Assembly: GCA_029747585.1 (NCBI GenBank)
Contig: JAPEVF010000334.1
Location: 1 to 48,763 of the forward strand
Reading direction: 5' to 3'
DNA: 48,763 nucleotides
Origin: Pleurotus djamor
Lineage: Eukaryota > Basidiomycota > Agaricomycetes > Agaricales > Pleurotaceae
Shown here one piece after another: positions 1 to 11,284 of this stretch. The position numbers and the translations under genes were made by a program. The notes beneath the pieces were generated by a model. It saw only the letters and a program-made list of their open reading frames with translations, was not told where the DNA came from and ran no database searches. Within the stretch, counting starts at the first letter, position 1; each line of letters begins with the position of its first letter.

Positions 1-908
1 TGTACCGCGGTATGGGGAAGCGATCAGCCAGAAGGTCCTGTGGTAAAATAGTAGGTAATGGGAGGGGGAAGTCTGAAAGTTCATGCGTAGTTCTTCGAGA
101 CAACAGGGAGAAGGCTCAGAAGACGACGGAGGAAGTTGTGGAGGGGTCCCACTGATCACAAGCGACCGGATTGAAGGCCAAACGTCGAGTAATTGCGTCA
201 GCGATTGCCGGTTCTCGGACCAGTTGCAGAAGGTGAGGGCGCGGAGAGATGGCCCCGACCTAAGCGAGTTGAGCGTATCTTCGTCGAACGAAGGTGCTGG
301 CCGACTCATTCGCGCGACGTCTGGACTCCCGACAACATCCTCCCCTGGTCCGCCTACGCCATATACAGACAGATTGAGTTCATAGAGTTTTGGACAGGAA
401 GTTACCGCTCTGGCGAACGATGATTGCGATAGCTGATAGGGCTGGTTAAGGTCGAGTACAGTGCGCATCCGGACGACGGATTCTGCGAGCATCCGACCGC
501 GTTCCGAGGCAGGGTTTACGGCATCGAGGAAAGCACTGCACGCGCGCTCCGTTCTAAGCGTGACATGACTGAACAAGAGCTTTTGTGCGGGTATCGACCA
601 GCTTCTGCAGACGAGTGCGCAATCCTTGAGAAGTTTATCGTTCGCTTGCAAGTTCTCATCGTAGTAGGCCGCCTCGAGGATAGTCAGGATGACTTCCATG
701 GGCATGTGCACCGGCGTCGGGATCTTGACTATGCGACGCAGTGGCTGCCTTCGCGGTGGGTAGGCAGTGGTCAAGTCGATTGACACACTGTGCTCAACGG
801 CCTAAAGTAAGTCAGGGCGAGTCAGGACAAGAGGGATGAGACAAGAGGTATTGTGCGACGCACGCTAGGGCCTGAGGAAGACAAGTCGAGCAGATTGAAG
901 AAACCCAT
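1..908 (-). CDS. F-box-like / LRR protein (3' end beyond window)
   Basis: Likely an F-box-like protein that would use Skp1 to recruit targets for ubiquitination; the target is unknown. I solved exon 1 as 908..864 (ATG at 908, phase 0), a 62-nt intron with donor GTGCGT and a CTGAC branch site, and exon 2 from 801 running open to base 1. The motif MPMEVILTILEAAYYDE followed by KDCALVCRSWSIPAQKLLF is the signature of the expanded agaricomycete F-box-like family. The downstream part contains leucine-rich stretches (KLYELNLSVY, LEELRMNF) expected of degenerate LRRs. No in-frame stop occurs in exon 2, so the gene continues past the left edge. Same-strand identification is firm. The plus-strand ORFs here are shadows. 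Confidence 0.85.
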
Positions 909-3900
909 TTTGATCGTTGTCGTCGCGGGAAGCGATGAGGACGACGTGTGCGAAGGACGTGAGAGGCGATGAGCAGAGGGTAGGGAGGAAGAGGCGGGAG
1001 AGGAGGTCGAAGGTATTTATATGAGCGAAGGGTGGTGACTGCGTCAAATCAAAACAGGTTCCCGCATTTCGCAGATCTCGATAACGCCGATGAAACAATA
1101 GGCCTTGGCAAAGACGCCGTGCCCAAGAATTACATTGAGCGTGGGAAAGTGCCACTGACTCGGCTCGGTGTTTCCTTCCCTTGTTCTCCCACGCGAAATC
1201 AACTTCCAAATCGGGGGCTCGAGTCAAAACGCGTCCTCATCATTCTCCTCATCCACCATCATCACACGTCCTCGGCTGCAACAGGCTCAGGTGGCGCCGT
1301 CGACGTCGACGGTGAGCCATGATGGAATTCCATGTCGCCTTCTACTGAAAAAAGGATGTAGCTTGATTGAAAGGCCAAAATTCGGGTCTTACGTTCACAC
1401 CTCAAGTAGCAGACACGCCCTCGGCGCGTGCTGTTTCGTCTTCTTCGCGACAAAGGAAAATGGCTCTGCATGCACGTTTCTGATGGCGATGCAAAGAATA
1501 TTCATATCAATCGACGCGTGTATGCGGTGAATGGAGTATGCAATCGCGTACAGCCAGTGCATGGAAATTGGTCAAAGCGATAGGCGCTTAATGAGCGCCT
1601 GTAGGCTAATTTCCGGCGTAATAGCCCATAGGTGCGCGACCCCAGCTCAGTGTCGTAACCAGTTGGAATGACTAACCAACCGTATTTCGCGTAGAAAAGA
1701 ACAATGGGGAAACCGGAGAGTCGTTTTGGTCGCGTCCAGCTTCACCCCATTTCGAAGCACATTGTGATGCTGCCTGTCTACCCAATGTCATTGGCTGCAT
1801 CCTATCAGCGGACATGACACTTCTCGTACTCGTTACGATACTCTTCTGCGCCACCGAGACCGCTCACTGACCGGGGGCTGGCTAGTGACGATTGGATTGA
1901 ACACCTCTCAGCCGGGCGCCCAAACTTTTGCATTTCTTCATGCCTTCGAACCGAAAATACCACCGCAGCTCCTTAGTCATGCTTACCCCACGGCTCGTTG
2001 GTTCTCCGGCATCGTTGAGCCTTACCAACAGTTACCTGGGCAGGCGAAGGGATGGGAGCGTATCGCTGGCTTCGTGGTACCCCTCGAAGTGGCCTCTCTC
2101 AACTTAGAGTTTGTTTTCACGCGATGCGTGCCCACTATCACTTTTTAAGTCACCTTCCTTCCCATTCTTTTCACAATGCCGTTAGAAACCACCCTCATAG
2201 AACCCACCGGTTGTACGCAGGCTTTACACCGCCCCATACACCGAAACTCCACCTGATTCCGTTCATCTCATCTGTCGCAAAAAGAGAACATCCTCATCTA
2301 CCAGAATGTTCGCTACCTCATGAGGTACTCGAGTCGCTCTTTATGTTTCTATTGTGTCTCACGTTCTATTAAACTCTGCTTTATCTATTTCAATCAGATA
2401 TGATGCTGGTATCTCGCTTACCCCATTTTAGACGAGTGTTGCGCATGAAATGGATCATTCGCGCTCAAATCGCACTCTCATGATGCCTCTCGATAAACAG
2501 CTCCATGCACAAGGGAACCTAGCTGGGGGCGTCCCATGATTCGGGGAATGTAGCTCCCCTGAAAGTCTTCCACGCTTATTGTTTCCCTCCCAGAGCCACC
2601 GACTATGTTAGCACGCTAGCCATGTTTTCTCAAGCTACCCAACCCCGGTTTATATCCATCTCATTGTTCCCACTGTTCAGGTGGTTCGGAACTTCTGCCA
2701 ATCCCTTCAACTTGGCGAATCGTATTAGGGGCTTTTCCAGGGATGCCCGGGTTTACTCCGGGACTTCACTTCCGTGTACGTACCGCGTCATACCTTCAGG
2801 TAAGGGTTTTACTTTACTTGTCGTATTATCCTAACTCTTAACTTTCTTGGGCAAGATCCTGGGACCGTCATCACCACTCAAAGCCACGATAATCGACACT
2901 TTGAGTGTCATTACTCCCGCTGTCTGTCATATAGGATATTTACTACATAATCGGGCACCACAGGCTATCATACACGTATGGTTATTAGGCATCCATCGTC
3001 ACCGAATTACTCTCAAGCTCGGGGTTCTGGCAGGGCGCTGTCTATCTCCACGGACCTCAGCGGACGGCGACCTAATGTCTATTATCGTCTTCGCGTCTTC
3101 GTCGACGTCCTTCGGACTACCCCACTTTCTATACCCTCAATACAAATATCTCATATCTGGCGTCTTGGGCTCCCAATTGACGATGAAGGTGCCAACGAAC
3201 CTCAATCCGGCGTCCACTGGTCACACCTTACTTGCGTTTCTTACGTATGTATTCGCCGAACCAGTCCCGGTAGGTGTCATCCTTGGACGCAGTGATTGGT
3301 ATTGAGTTTGCCCATTTATCCTTGCAGACCGAAGGAAGGGACCTCTGACCGGCTGCTTAATTGGCTGTCGAAATTAGCGTTCACACAGTCGGTATCCCTT
3401 CGATATCATCGATGCATCCCCGAGGGTGAGCATACCATGTAAGCCGCGTCTAGCTTTCTTTAGAACGACCCCGCTGCACCCAATCATCATGCTGACCACG
3501 AAACCTCCGCCAGAAAATCTTTAAATAATCACCAATAATATACCATCTTACGTCACATACGGCCATGACAACTTTGTGGGTGTATCGACCAGGCAGCGAT
3601 GCCGCCGGTATGTTCCTGGAGACATGCGTCCATCGGTGCGTATACGCATACGAATGGGGTCACAATATCTCCTCAATATGAAAAACTGAATTAAAACTGA
3701 TTTTGCTTAAGCTTTTCGTACTTGTCCCCTTCCAATCACACACATCCATATATGCGTGTAAGCACCTAGCTGAGATCTGGTCCGAAATCGAAATCGAGTT
3801 CGAAAGCCGTGAGTAGCTTGTTTCAGATTTTGAATGGTGAAATTTTGCCCAAGCTAATCTGCGACTGTCAGGGCTGTCAGATGGTTGAGCAAGGGCAGCT

Positions 3901-4907
3901 GACGGCGGGTCGCCTCCGGACTCGACTAGAAGCAAGCAAGGTCTTTGACATGAACCTCTGAAGATGATTCGCAATCGTGGGCTGAGTTCCTACATTTCAA
4001 GACGAACGTACAGTAAGCTTGCTCTCTGAACCACTGACCTACACCAAGTATAGCTCATCTATCACAGGTGACATCTCGCGCCCGACCGTTGCGATCGCGG
4101 TAACCATGTCCCCGCCACTCTCCTTTCGTTGATGACGCCAACGCCAACGCGGCGATGCCATGCTTTTCCTCCACGGAGAACTGCTTTGCAAATTTCCAAC
4201 CACGGAATTTCCCGCCCCCCGGACGAAATTTGTTTCTGAAGCTGAGCGTCACCATATAAACCAATGGTACTATGGTACCGGTGCGCGTATAGCCAACGTA
4301 GCCGTGCGACAATCATAATGCATATACAGACCATGCAAACGTAAGATTCTGGGAGTTCCCGTTACTTACTGCTCTCGGAGCCGTGAGTTAACATCCTCAT
4401 GGTCATTTTCAACTTGATGTTGGTTCAGATCTATCCATCTGTCTATCTATCAGGTCCTACGACGACAACTCCCAAGTCGCGCCACCATTTCACGCAAGCC
4501 TATCGCCACACCCAAACCTCATGCATCCTGAGAACAACCAAGGGATATAGAGTGGACGAGCAAGTCCACCGATGGACGGCGTTTGATAAGACCAGCCTCG
4601 TGAGTCCCCCGTTTTTCTTTTCGAGGGTTTCGGTGCGTACACGCTGGCTTACGATTCGGTAGGCCATACGGCGGTGGACCTTAGGTGCGCATGCTGAAGG
4701 GAAAGCGGAACCGATGGGTGGTGAATGAAATCACAGACATGCCCAGGCACCACCATACAACCTGCATGGAATTTACTGCCGGTGGAAGCAAATGTTTCGA
4801 TCCATCGGGCCCGAGTACGCGAAATGGACAGGAACCTGAGACAAGACAAGCCGTTCATTTTGAGCGCGAAAAACGAATATTAAATATAGATAACTCACGG
4901 AGGTAAG
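909..4907. other. Gene-poor region, 4 kb
   Basis: I read both strands and found no exon chain that I could join with consistent splice phases. Several ORFs of 60-150 codons exist on both strands, but none carries a recognisable domain. The best candidate is a minus-strand frame at about 3213-3003 that is interrupted by one TGA and could be an exon relic. The first part (to about 1200) should be promoter of the F-box-like gene, and the part next to 4908 should hold the 3' UTR of the DUF1992 gene. I see no terminal repeats or transposase motifs. Confidence 0.5.
1014..1021 (-). promoter_or_regulatory. TATA-like box of the F-box-like gene
   Basis: On the minus strand this reads TATAAATA, about 105 nt upstream of the ATG at 908. 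The position is plausible for a fungal core promoter. This is inference from motif and distance only. Confidence 0.35.
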
Positions 4908-6545
4908 TTACTTCCAACGTGCCAACACAATCACCCTCCTCACCAACTGCCGGATCATGTCGCGGATACCTAGGAAGTCTACATCCTCTCCTTGAGATGA
5001 ACTTCCAGCACCAAGCTTGCCATCACCGTCTTCACCGAACGCCGCTGGAGCCTCTCGAAACTTTCCACTAGCGGACGAGCTAAGACGTTCGTCCAGACCC
5101 TTCATAATATCCTCCACTGAATCTTTATACATCTTCTCCAGTTCCTGGGTTCGCATGTACAGTGGACGACGCACAGCATACGGTGCCACCGTGTTATATT
5201 TGCGTACGAGTGAGTTGATTTCCAATAATGCTGCATCGTGATATGATGCCTCCCTCTGCTCCCACGAATTGTCTCGTAGAGCGCTGACGTCGGCAAAGGT
5301 AGGGCGATGCGCGCCGCGGTAAGAATGAAATTCGACAGTTAACGAGCGCAGGGCGTAACGCGTCCAGGCCTGGCGAAGTACAGCTCGGAATGATCTTATT
5401 TCTGCCTCCATTTCTGATATATCATTCAGAGCGTGGGTGGTGATGTCGTTGAACCAGTGCGCCGAGCTCACCTTGTTGAATTTCTACCCAAGGAGGGGCG
5501 GCGCCGTTCCTCTGGACGATGCGATTCATGATATATTCCTCCCTCGCGATGAAAGGATTGTATTCTTCCGATTTACGAACGATAGGCTGTCCACGACCTT
5601 TGACGTTGTTGAATACACCACTGATCTTCGCTTTCTATCAAATATTTCAGACGCGTAGAGTGAAGGCGTAGGTTCCTTCGTACGCACCTCTATCCTCTCT
5701 TCAACCAAGCTAGCCCACCCCTTGACACTGACCGGATTTGGTCTGGAAGTCGTCTGTAAGTGCGACGACTTTCTCTCCTTTATCCCTAGACGATAGTCGA
5801 TGGTTGACTCTCTCGCACTGACCAACCTCCCTGCCTGTTCAACTCGTTTCTTCTGTTGGCGTTCAGTCTGTTTCGATTGCTCGTCATTCGAGAATGTTCG
5901 CGAAGATCGTATGGGTGAGGGAGGGGGTAATGAAGCCAGTTTGATGGAAGGGGTGACATGAGAGGGTGCTTTGAAGGTCGTATGCCATGGTCGGTGACCC
6001 TCGATAGACGGTAACAACGGCTCTGTAGCCCAGGAGCCTGACTTGGGGAATAACCGTGCAGTGGAGGAAGAAGTAATTGATGTCGCTTCCCCGGAGGCTT
6101 CGATGGCTTGAGCCAAACGCTTCCCAATGTCCTCGCCTGAGACGGAAGGCGGAGCTTTCTTCAGACGTTCCTCTGCTGATTGGATCGTTCCAGTCCGAAG
6201 AGGTTTGTATTTATCGACGAGCATTCGTAAGACAGCATGTTCCATTGGTTCATCACCAGTCCAATTCTGCTGACGACTCTCCAAAGAGTGCAATCGAGCA
6301 GTCCTATCCGTAACTCCTGGTGTGTCGTCCACATCAGGCTCGTTTTCGGCATCTGCGAATAGCTTGGCGCTACCAGTTAGGGATTCAGTTGGGATTGGTG
6401 CTTTGGTAGAGAAGTAGGCATCGATAGAACGACGTAATGTGCAAAGTGGCACTCCTTTCGTTGGTGACTTCAGCAGCGCAAGCATGGCGGCTGGGAGCAA
6501 AGAATCGGCCATGTGCGGCCCGGCCGGTCTGGGAGACAGGAGCAT
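4908..6545 (-). CDS. DUF1992 / DNAJC28-like conserved protein
   Basis: Family PF09350 (DnaJ homolog subfamily C member 28, conserved domain); in animals DNAJC28 relates to Golgi/COG function, while the fungal role is not settled. Exons: 6545..5688, 5634..5472 and 5413..4908, with introns of 53 and 58 nt; the spliced product is 508 aa. The conserved block straddles two splice sites: WASLVEERIE at the end of exon 1 joins NNVKGRGQPI and FIAREEYIMNRIVQRNGAAP in exon 2, and exon 3 carries LVRKYNTVAPYAVRRPLYMR. These are diagnostic. The N-terminal 250 residues are disordered and Ser/Pro-rich. The start at 6545 (MLLSPRP) has a second in-frame ATG 11 codons later; either could be used. No J domain is visible, as is usual for this family. 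Confidence 0.9.
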
Positions 6546-6780
6546 TCACAGGGGATAGGTAGGATNGATTGNTTCGTTCGTCGTGNTGTGTGAAAGCTAA
6601 TGTACATTGGATGCGGAGGATGGTTGGGTAAACAAGTCAGCTACTACTNATANTACGTACAATGTCCTTGNGTTACAGTACAATTACAATATCGTACAAC
6701 GGCGCAGCGACAGCATATATTCACAGAGTGTTCGTGTTGAGCATGGCGAGGTCAAGAGTCGGAGCGTTTCCTCCAGAGTC

Positions 6781-8014
6781 CTAGAGGGTCCAGACTTGGC
6801 TCGCGCTCCCTTGACCACATTCCCAAGTCTGAAGTCGATTACCACTGAACGTGTTACCACTCGGGAGGTCCAAGCACTGGTTGGTNCCCGNTAATTGGAT
6901 TTGNTTNCCGCNAGAGTAAACCCATTTCTGNGAGTTCAGGTTTGGGTAGCAGGTAGCGATCTTCATGCCAACACCGTTCTTTGGATCTATAAAGAGGTGT
7001 GANGATATGGTTAGAGGGAGAAGGATGAGAAAGGGCGTACTTGTTCCTGCGTCGAGGCAGAAATTGGTNCCNGCNAGTTGAACCTTGGTGTTACCCGAAT
7101 TTATNTGCCATCGCTGAGCAGCAGAGCCGTTACAGTCGTATCTATAACAATAATCATCCNAACNTCAGATANGTCNNAGACTAGCGAAAAGTCACGAAAN
7201 ACTCACATCTGAACGGCAATACTATCCCGGATNATACCNGCNCGAACATCGATGCACTTATTCAAGTTGCCATTCGGATGAATCTGACCAGGAGCAGTGG
7301 GGTTCGACGTNGCAGGTGGGGTNGCTGGGGGTGGATTCGCCGGGTTAGCGTAGGTCCAAANTTGATTGGAGTTGCCAGAATTGCACGAGGAAGTACGGAT
7401 GACAACGCCGTTTGAGTTGTCTCCGTCGGGCAACTCGAGGCATTGGCCTGAAGCGAAAGTGTCAGTAAACTGTAGGTATGNGAGTGTATGAACAAANGGC
7501 GTACCTCTTCCTTCCAGGGAGATTCGACGTTCATCGGTATAGAACCACTGTTGACCGATAAGAATGCTCGAACAGGTCCAGATATTCATCTCGGCACCGT
7601 TACGAGGGACTACAGCCACCGATGATCAGCTTTATAGTCTCAAACGAGACCGCAAAAAGAGACAACATACTCAATCCAGCATCCAAGCAGAAATTCGTCC
7701 CCGCAAGCCTAACCTTCGTACTTCCTCCAGTAATTTCCCAAGTCTGCGCGGGGTCGTTGAAACCACGGCAGTTATACCTGAAACCCCACGGNAGACGGTT
7801 AGAGACTCAGNCATCACGAAACNTGGGAAGGAGGNAGTACGGACAATTCGACCACAGCGCCATCACGCTGTTCACCATCCCGCACNGAGAGGCATTTCCC
7901 CAGTTGCCCGTTGGGATGGAGCGAAACGGGGGTGGTTTGACGGAGGATGTGGACGGAGCGAGCCGACGCGTAGCATGCACCGATGATNGCGACCAAGGTC
8001 GACTTGAAGAACAT
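6781..8014 (-). CDS. Secreted protein with two ricin-B-type (CBM13) beta-trefoil domains
   Basis: A predicted secreted lectin. The signal peptide is MFFKSTLV.IIGACYASA. Exons: 8014..7845, 7777..7671, 7609..7505, 7447..7207, 7141..7041 and 6986..6781, giving 309 aa. Two similar halves follow. Each begins with LHPNG/IHPNG then KC(I/L).V, continues with LAGTNFCLDAG and NG..M.I.TC, and ends with C(L)(E/D)LP(D/S)G. These are the repeat features of ricin B-type lectin (CBM13) folds. The halves are linked by a Pro/Thr-rich segment (PANPPP..TPP). No enzymatic domain is attached, so it is probably a glycan-binding protein for the wall or extracellular substrates. The first intron has the less usual donor GTCCGT, required to keep VVELYNC in frame. 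Several N bases lie in the exons, but none breaks the frame. Confidence 0.88.
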
Positions 8015-8430
8015 GGCGCGACGAAGATGAAGGACGAGGTCGAGGTCGAAGAGGTTATGAACGGAATACGAGTGGAAGGTGAGCGTAGAGTGAAAGGTAN
8101 ATGCTAAAGTCGAGGTTGAAGGGAGCTGGGCTTTTTAANGTTCTGAGTCCAGCAGGATGGAGTGTTTGATCATAGATCAATTGAATACGCGGTGAAGCGA
8201 TGACGATGGTACATTGTTGTCGGATGAGTCTGGTGACTAGAATGCCTTAGGTACACCCGCGTTGGTGAGTATCCGCTCGTCAAGGATGTGAAATAGCAAG
8301 TGATGATAGCTCAACCTCGTACCTGATCTAAAAGCCACATCGACTATGGCAGTAGATCTAGAAGGGATACCAGGTTTCGTTAGAAGAGTCGTCTNAAGAG
8401 GTCGAACGACGATAAAGGCTATTTGGCGCT
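8015..8430. other. Intergenic; promoter side of the lectin gene
   Basis: No gene was recognised. It contains the upstream region of the minus-strand lectin, including an A/T-rich TTAAAAAG-like stretch near 8135 on the minus strand. Several N bases are present. Confidence 0.4.
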
Positions 8431-8733
8431 ATGAGCGGTAGCGGACCATCATATTCTCGACTAGATGTGACGCATCACCAGTTCTATAGCCAAGAACAAG
8501 GCGAAGAGGGTGTCGCGATGTTGAAGCTCAGCGGCCTACCGCGAACGATGGCGGACACGACGCTGAACTTCAAGTTCGATCTGCCCTTGGAGTTCTCGAG
8601 GTACACCCGTTCCAAATTAAGGCACCTACAACTTCATACCACCTCCCCACCATATTCGCGAAGGTACATCGGTGGAGTTACCCATCTCTGTGGGATTAAT
8701 GTTCCTCCTGAACGCCTGAGCGACTCGGTATGA
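8431..8733 (+). CDS. Small hypothetical protein (uncertain)
   Basis: A 100-codon ATG-initiated frame begins MSGSGPSYSRLDVTHHQFY. It contains a possible 63-nt intron: donor GTACAC after LPLEFSR at about 8599, acceptor CGAAG at about 8662. Because the intron is a multiple of three and stop-free, both spliced (about 79 aa) and unspliced products would be in frame. I recognise no domain. The frame sits between two minus-strand genes and could be non-coding or an exon of a longer transcript. Confidence 0.3.
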   Translation: MSGSGPSYSRLDVTHHQFYSQEQGEEGVAMLKLSGLPRTMADTTLNFKFDLPLEFSRYTRSKLRHLQLHTTSPPYSRRYIGGVTHLCGINVPPERLSDSV

Positions 8734-8919
8734 TAGACACAAGGCGANGATCCGAATCCGACTTTTTGACATTTCAACCTTGTACATACCAATGACGACA
8801 ACGGGATGCTGAGTTGCAATGAAAGTATTTCCAATTGAAAAAAAAAACGCTTGGCTTGGAAAGAGGTCAGCCACCTCGACGCGGATAGAACGTCCATGAA
8901 CCAACTTACATCCCTAAGA

Positions 8920-11068
8920 CTACGCAGATCCGCCATTACACCAAGCTTCCCACTCACTCTTCGTATCCTCCAACGTCTTACCTCCCTGTCTCTCACGAAC
9001 CAATGAATACACCTCTCCCACACTCCCAGAATACACTCCTTCTACCAGCGCCCTCCTCATAAACGGGACGAAAACATTAAAGTACACGTCGCCACAAGCT
9101 TCCGCTACAGCCAATTCCTTCGCATCAACGATACCATCGCGGCCTTCAGGGCGGAGAACATTTGCATAGCGGAGGTACGACTGACCGCACTTTGCCAAAG
9201 CGCCGTCCAGAAGGTTGGCCAGTCGTTCTCGGACGTGAATGGGGGCAAGGAGGCGAAGGCCATTTAGCGTCGTTAAATAGGCGTTCGTCAAAATAGCCAG
9301 GGGTGGATAAGACACTAGGATCGGCGGGGGCATGTGAACGGGGGCGATTGGTGCAGAAGGGTCGGGTCGTGGAGGTGAGTCGACCAAGCTAGGCGAGACG
9401 ATCCATTTCGACGGGGGTCTTTCTACCCTAGGTCCGGAGCCACTGCCTGAGCTGGTGGACCTTGACATCGCGATGCTCGTCGTGGTACTAGCAGATTTCC
9501 CCTTGCCCGCGTCAGCTTCATTTTCTGGAGAGTAGTAACTCTTCGCTATCGATTGCATCCAAGCTTTGCTGGAAGTTCCAAGTTCTCGACCAACAGCGGC
9601 TACGACCGCATCTCCAATGATAGTACTTAGCAAAGGACGGAAATCGAGACCAACCCTTCCGAACGCGGAGGCGCAGTATGTCAGCTGCGTGAGTAAGGAC
9701 GGTAGAGATGTCAAAGCAAGGAGGGGTGATGCTGAAGAGAGTGTTGGTAGTAGGTGTTTTGTTAATGCATATGAGCCGTAGTCGGATATTAGTGCATGCA
9801 ATGAACTATGAAGCTGCTGGCGAGTTTGTAAGGTCGAGGCTTGGGGTTGTGAAGGGTTGGGGCTGGCGTTCAAAGGTTGGAAGGGGAACCGTTCCAAGAA
9901 GATGGTGCTATACTGGGTGATGATGTCGTAGACCCCTTCTCTCCATGTATCAATGTATTTCTTCAGATAACGCGCGATGTCCTCGAGTTCCCTTTCCTCC
10001 AGTTGACGCGTATCGCCGTAGTCGTCAAAGTCAACGTTCGCTTCGGGTTTGCTTCCTTGTAGAGCACGTATCACGGCCTGGACGTCCTTTCCACATCCGT
10101 CTAACGAAGCGACGAGACAAGTCTCCCTTCCGGATAGAAAGGCCAACGCGATTTGTAGCTCTGCCCCGACTGCTTCATCCACATCCTCCACAACTGGGAG
10201 GCTTTGACCGATTGATAGCTTTCCATTGATACCGTGTGTGGCTTGAGGTGGTGCGGCCGACGAGAGTTTGCTTGAACTCCCAAAGACATCCATTCGACGA
10301 AGGAAGTTGACAGCTTTCCAAAGTGCTGGAAGCTTACGATGCGGCTCGTGTAGGGTAGCCAATAGTGACACTAACATCTGCGTAATGCTTTGGTCGACCT
10401 CTGCGAGGACAGAAGATATGATGAGGGGTGGGTTGGGTGGTGCATGGCTAGTCCCAGACGAAGACACCCTCGAATGAGACGCAGCACCTGAGCAAGCTAA
10501 TTAGTACGCGCATACAGCAGTCCTATTGAAGACTGAAGCACGCACCATCGCCATCGTTCGCGTCGACGATCTCAACACGATCAAACGCCTTGCCCACAGA
10601 CCTTGCGTGGGCCGCCAACGCTAACGCCTCTCCAAAATACCCATTCCGGACACACGTATCAATCAGCAACGGGATATCCAGCAGATCCCTGAGCTTTTCG
10701 TGCTGTTCTAAGACGACTCTGGCGCGTTTGCGGTCCCCGAGAACACGATCCGTTCGAGCCTTCCATCCACTGGCGCATCGCTCCAAGGCCGGTAAACTAT
10801 CATTGGCCAAAGCATCAAGCGACGTGGACAGCGACGTTAAAGACGCATTTAGTGTGCTAGTTGACTGGTGAACGGCAAGGAAAGTAGGATATGATGCATT
10901 GGCGAGCGTCACTAGCGACGAGGTCAGATGGTGAACTTGAGTTTGGAGAGCAACGGGCTCGGCGACGAGGTCAGTGAGTGGGAGGGTCGTAAGATGCTTC
11001 AGATACGCGTCCGTCTGCGGCGTCGACGACGTTCCTACGATGTCGGCGAGAGTGGGCTCTGACGCCAT
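8920..11068 (-). CDS. COG8: Conserved oligomeric Golgi complex subunit 8 (Dor1-like)
   Basis: COG8 is a subunit of the COG tethering complex that captures retrograde vesicles at the Golgi. Exon 1 is 11068..10546 and exon 2 is 10487..8920; the 58-nt intron has donor GTGCGT and acceptor CTCAG. The product is 696 aa, a usual length. The N-terminal half has the Dor1 signature: EKLRDLLDIPLLIDTCVRNG, then EALALAAHA, followed by LHEPHRKLPALWKAVNFLRR and RYLKKYIDTWREGVYDI. The middle and C-terminal parts contain Ser/Pro-rich inserts, common in basidiomycete COG8. The start is the ATG at 11068 (MASEPTLADIV); a TTG two codons upstream is not needed. A tRNA gene ends only 25 nt upstream of this ATG, which leaves little room for a separate promoter. 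Confidence 0.92.
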
Positions 11069-11088
11069 GGACAAGAGGCAAACAAAAC

Positions 11089-11093
11089 AAAAA
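11089..11093 (-). terminator. Pol III terminator (T5) of tRNA-Asp
   Basis: Five T residues follow the discriminator base directly on the minus strand, with further T4 and T3 runs just downstream. The element lies about 20 nt from the COG8 start codon. Confidence 0.75.
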
Positions 11094-11185
11094 CTCTTCG
11101 CCTGGGAGTCGAACCCAGCTTTCGCGCGACCATGTGGAGGCGTCTACATGACAGGCGCGTGTACTAACCGATATACTAGCGAAGA
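11094..11185 (-). tRNA. tRNA-Asp (GTC) with a 20-nt intron
   Basis: Folded by hand from the minus strand. The acceptor stem TCTTCGC/GCGAAGA pairs over all seven positions, with discriminator G as in eukaryotic tRNA-Asp. The D arm is GTAT/GTAC. The anticodon stem CGCGC/GCGCG carries loop CTGTCA with anticodon GTC. A 20-nt intron follows the base after the anticodon, the canonical position. The T arm is CTGGG-TTCGACT-CCCAG. A T5 run immediately 3' (11093..11089) is a Pol III terminator. Mature length is 72 nt. Confidence 0.93.
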
Positions 11186-11284
11186 CATGCGGATGGTGAA
11201 TGATATTACCATCACATTTTCCTGTCATGTCTTCTTGGCAATATGTGACTTTCTATACCCAGCAACGTCCTGTAAAGATTGCAT

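Noticed and set aside
2847..3305. A 152-codon plus-strand ORF in the gene-poor region
   Set aside because: It has no ATG start (begins at TTG), no domain and no supporting splice sites; the opposite strand is at least as protein-like.
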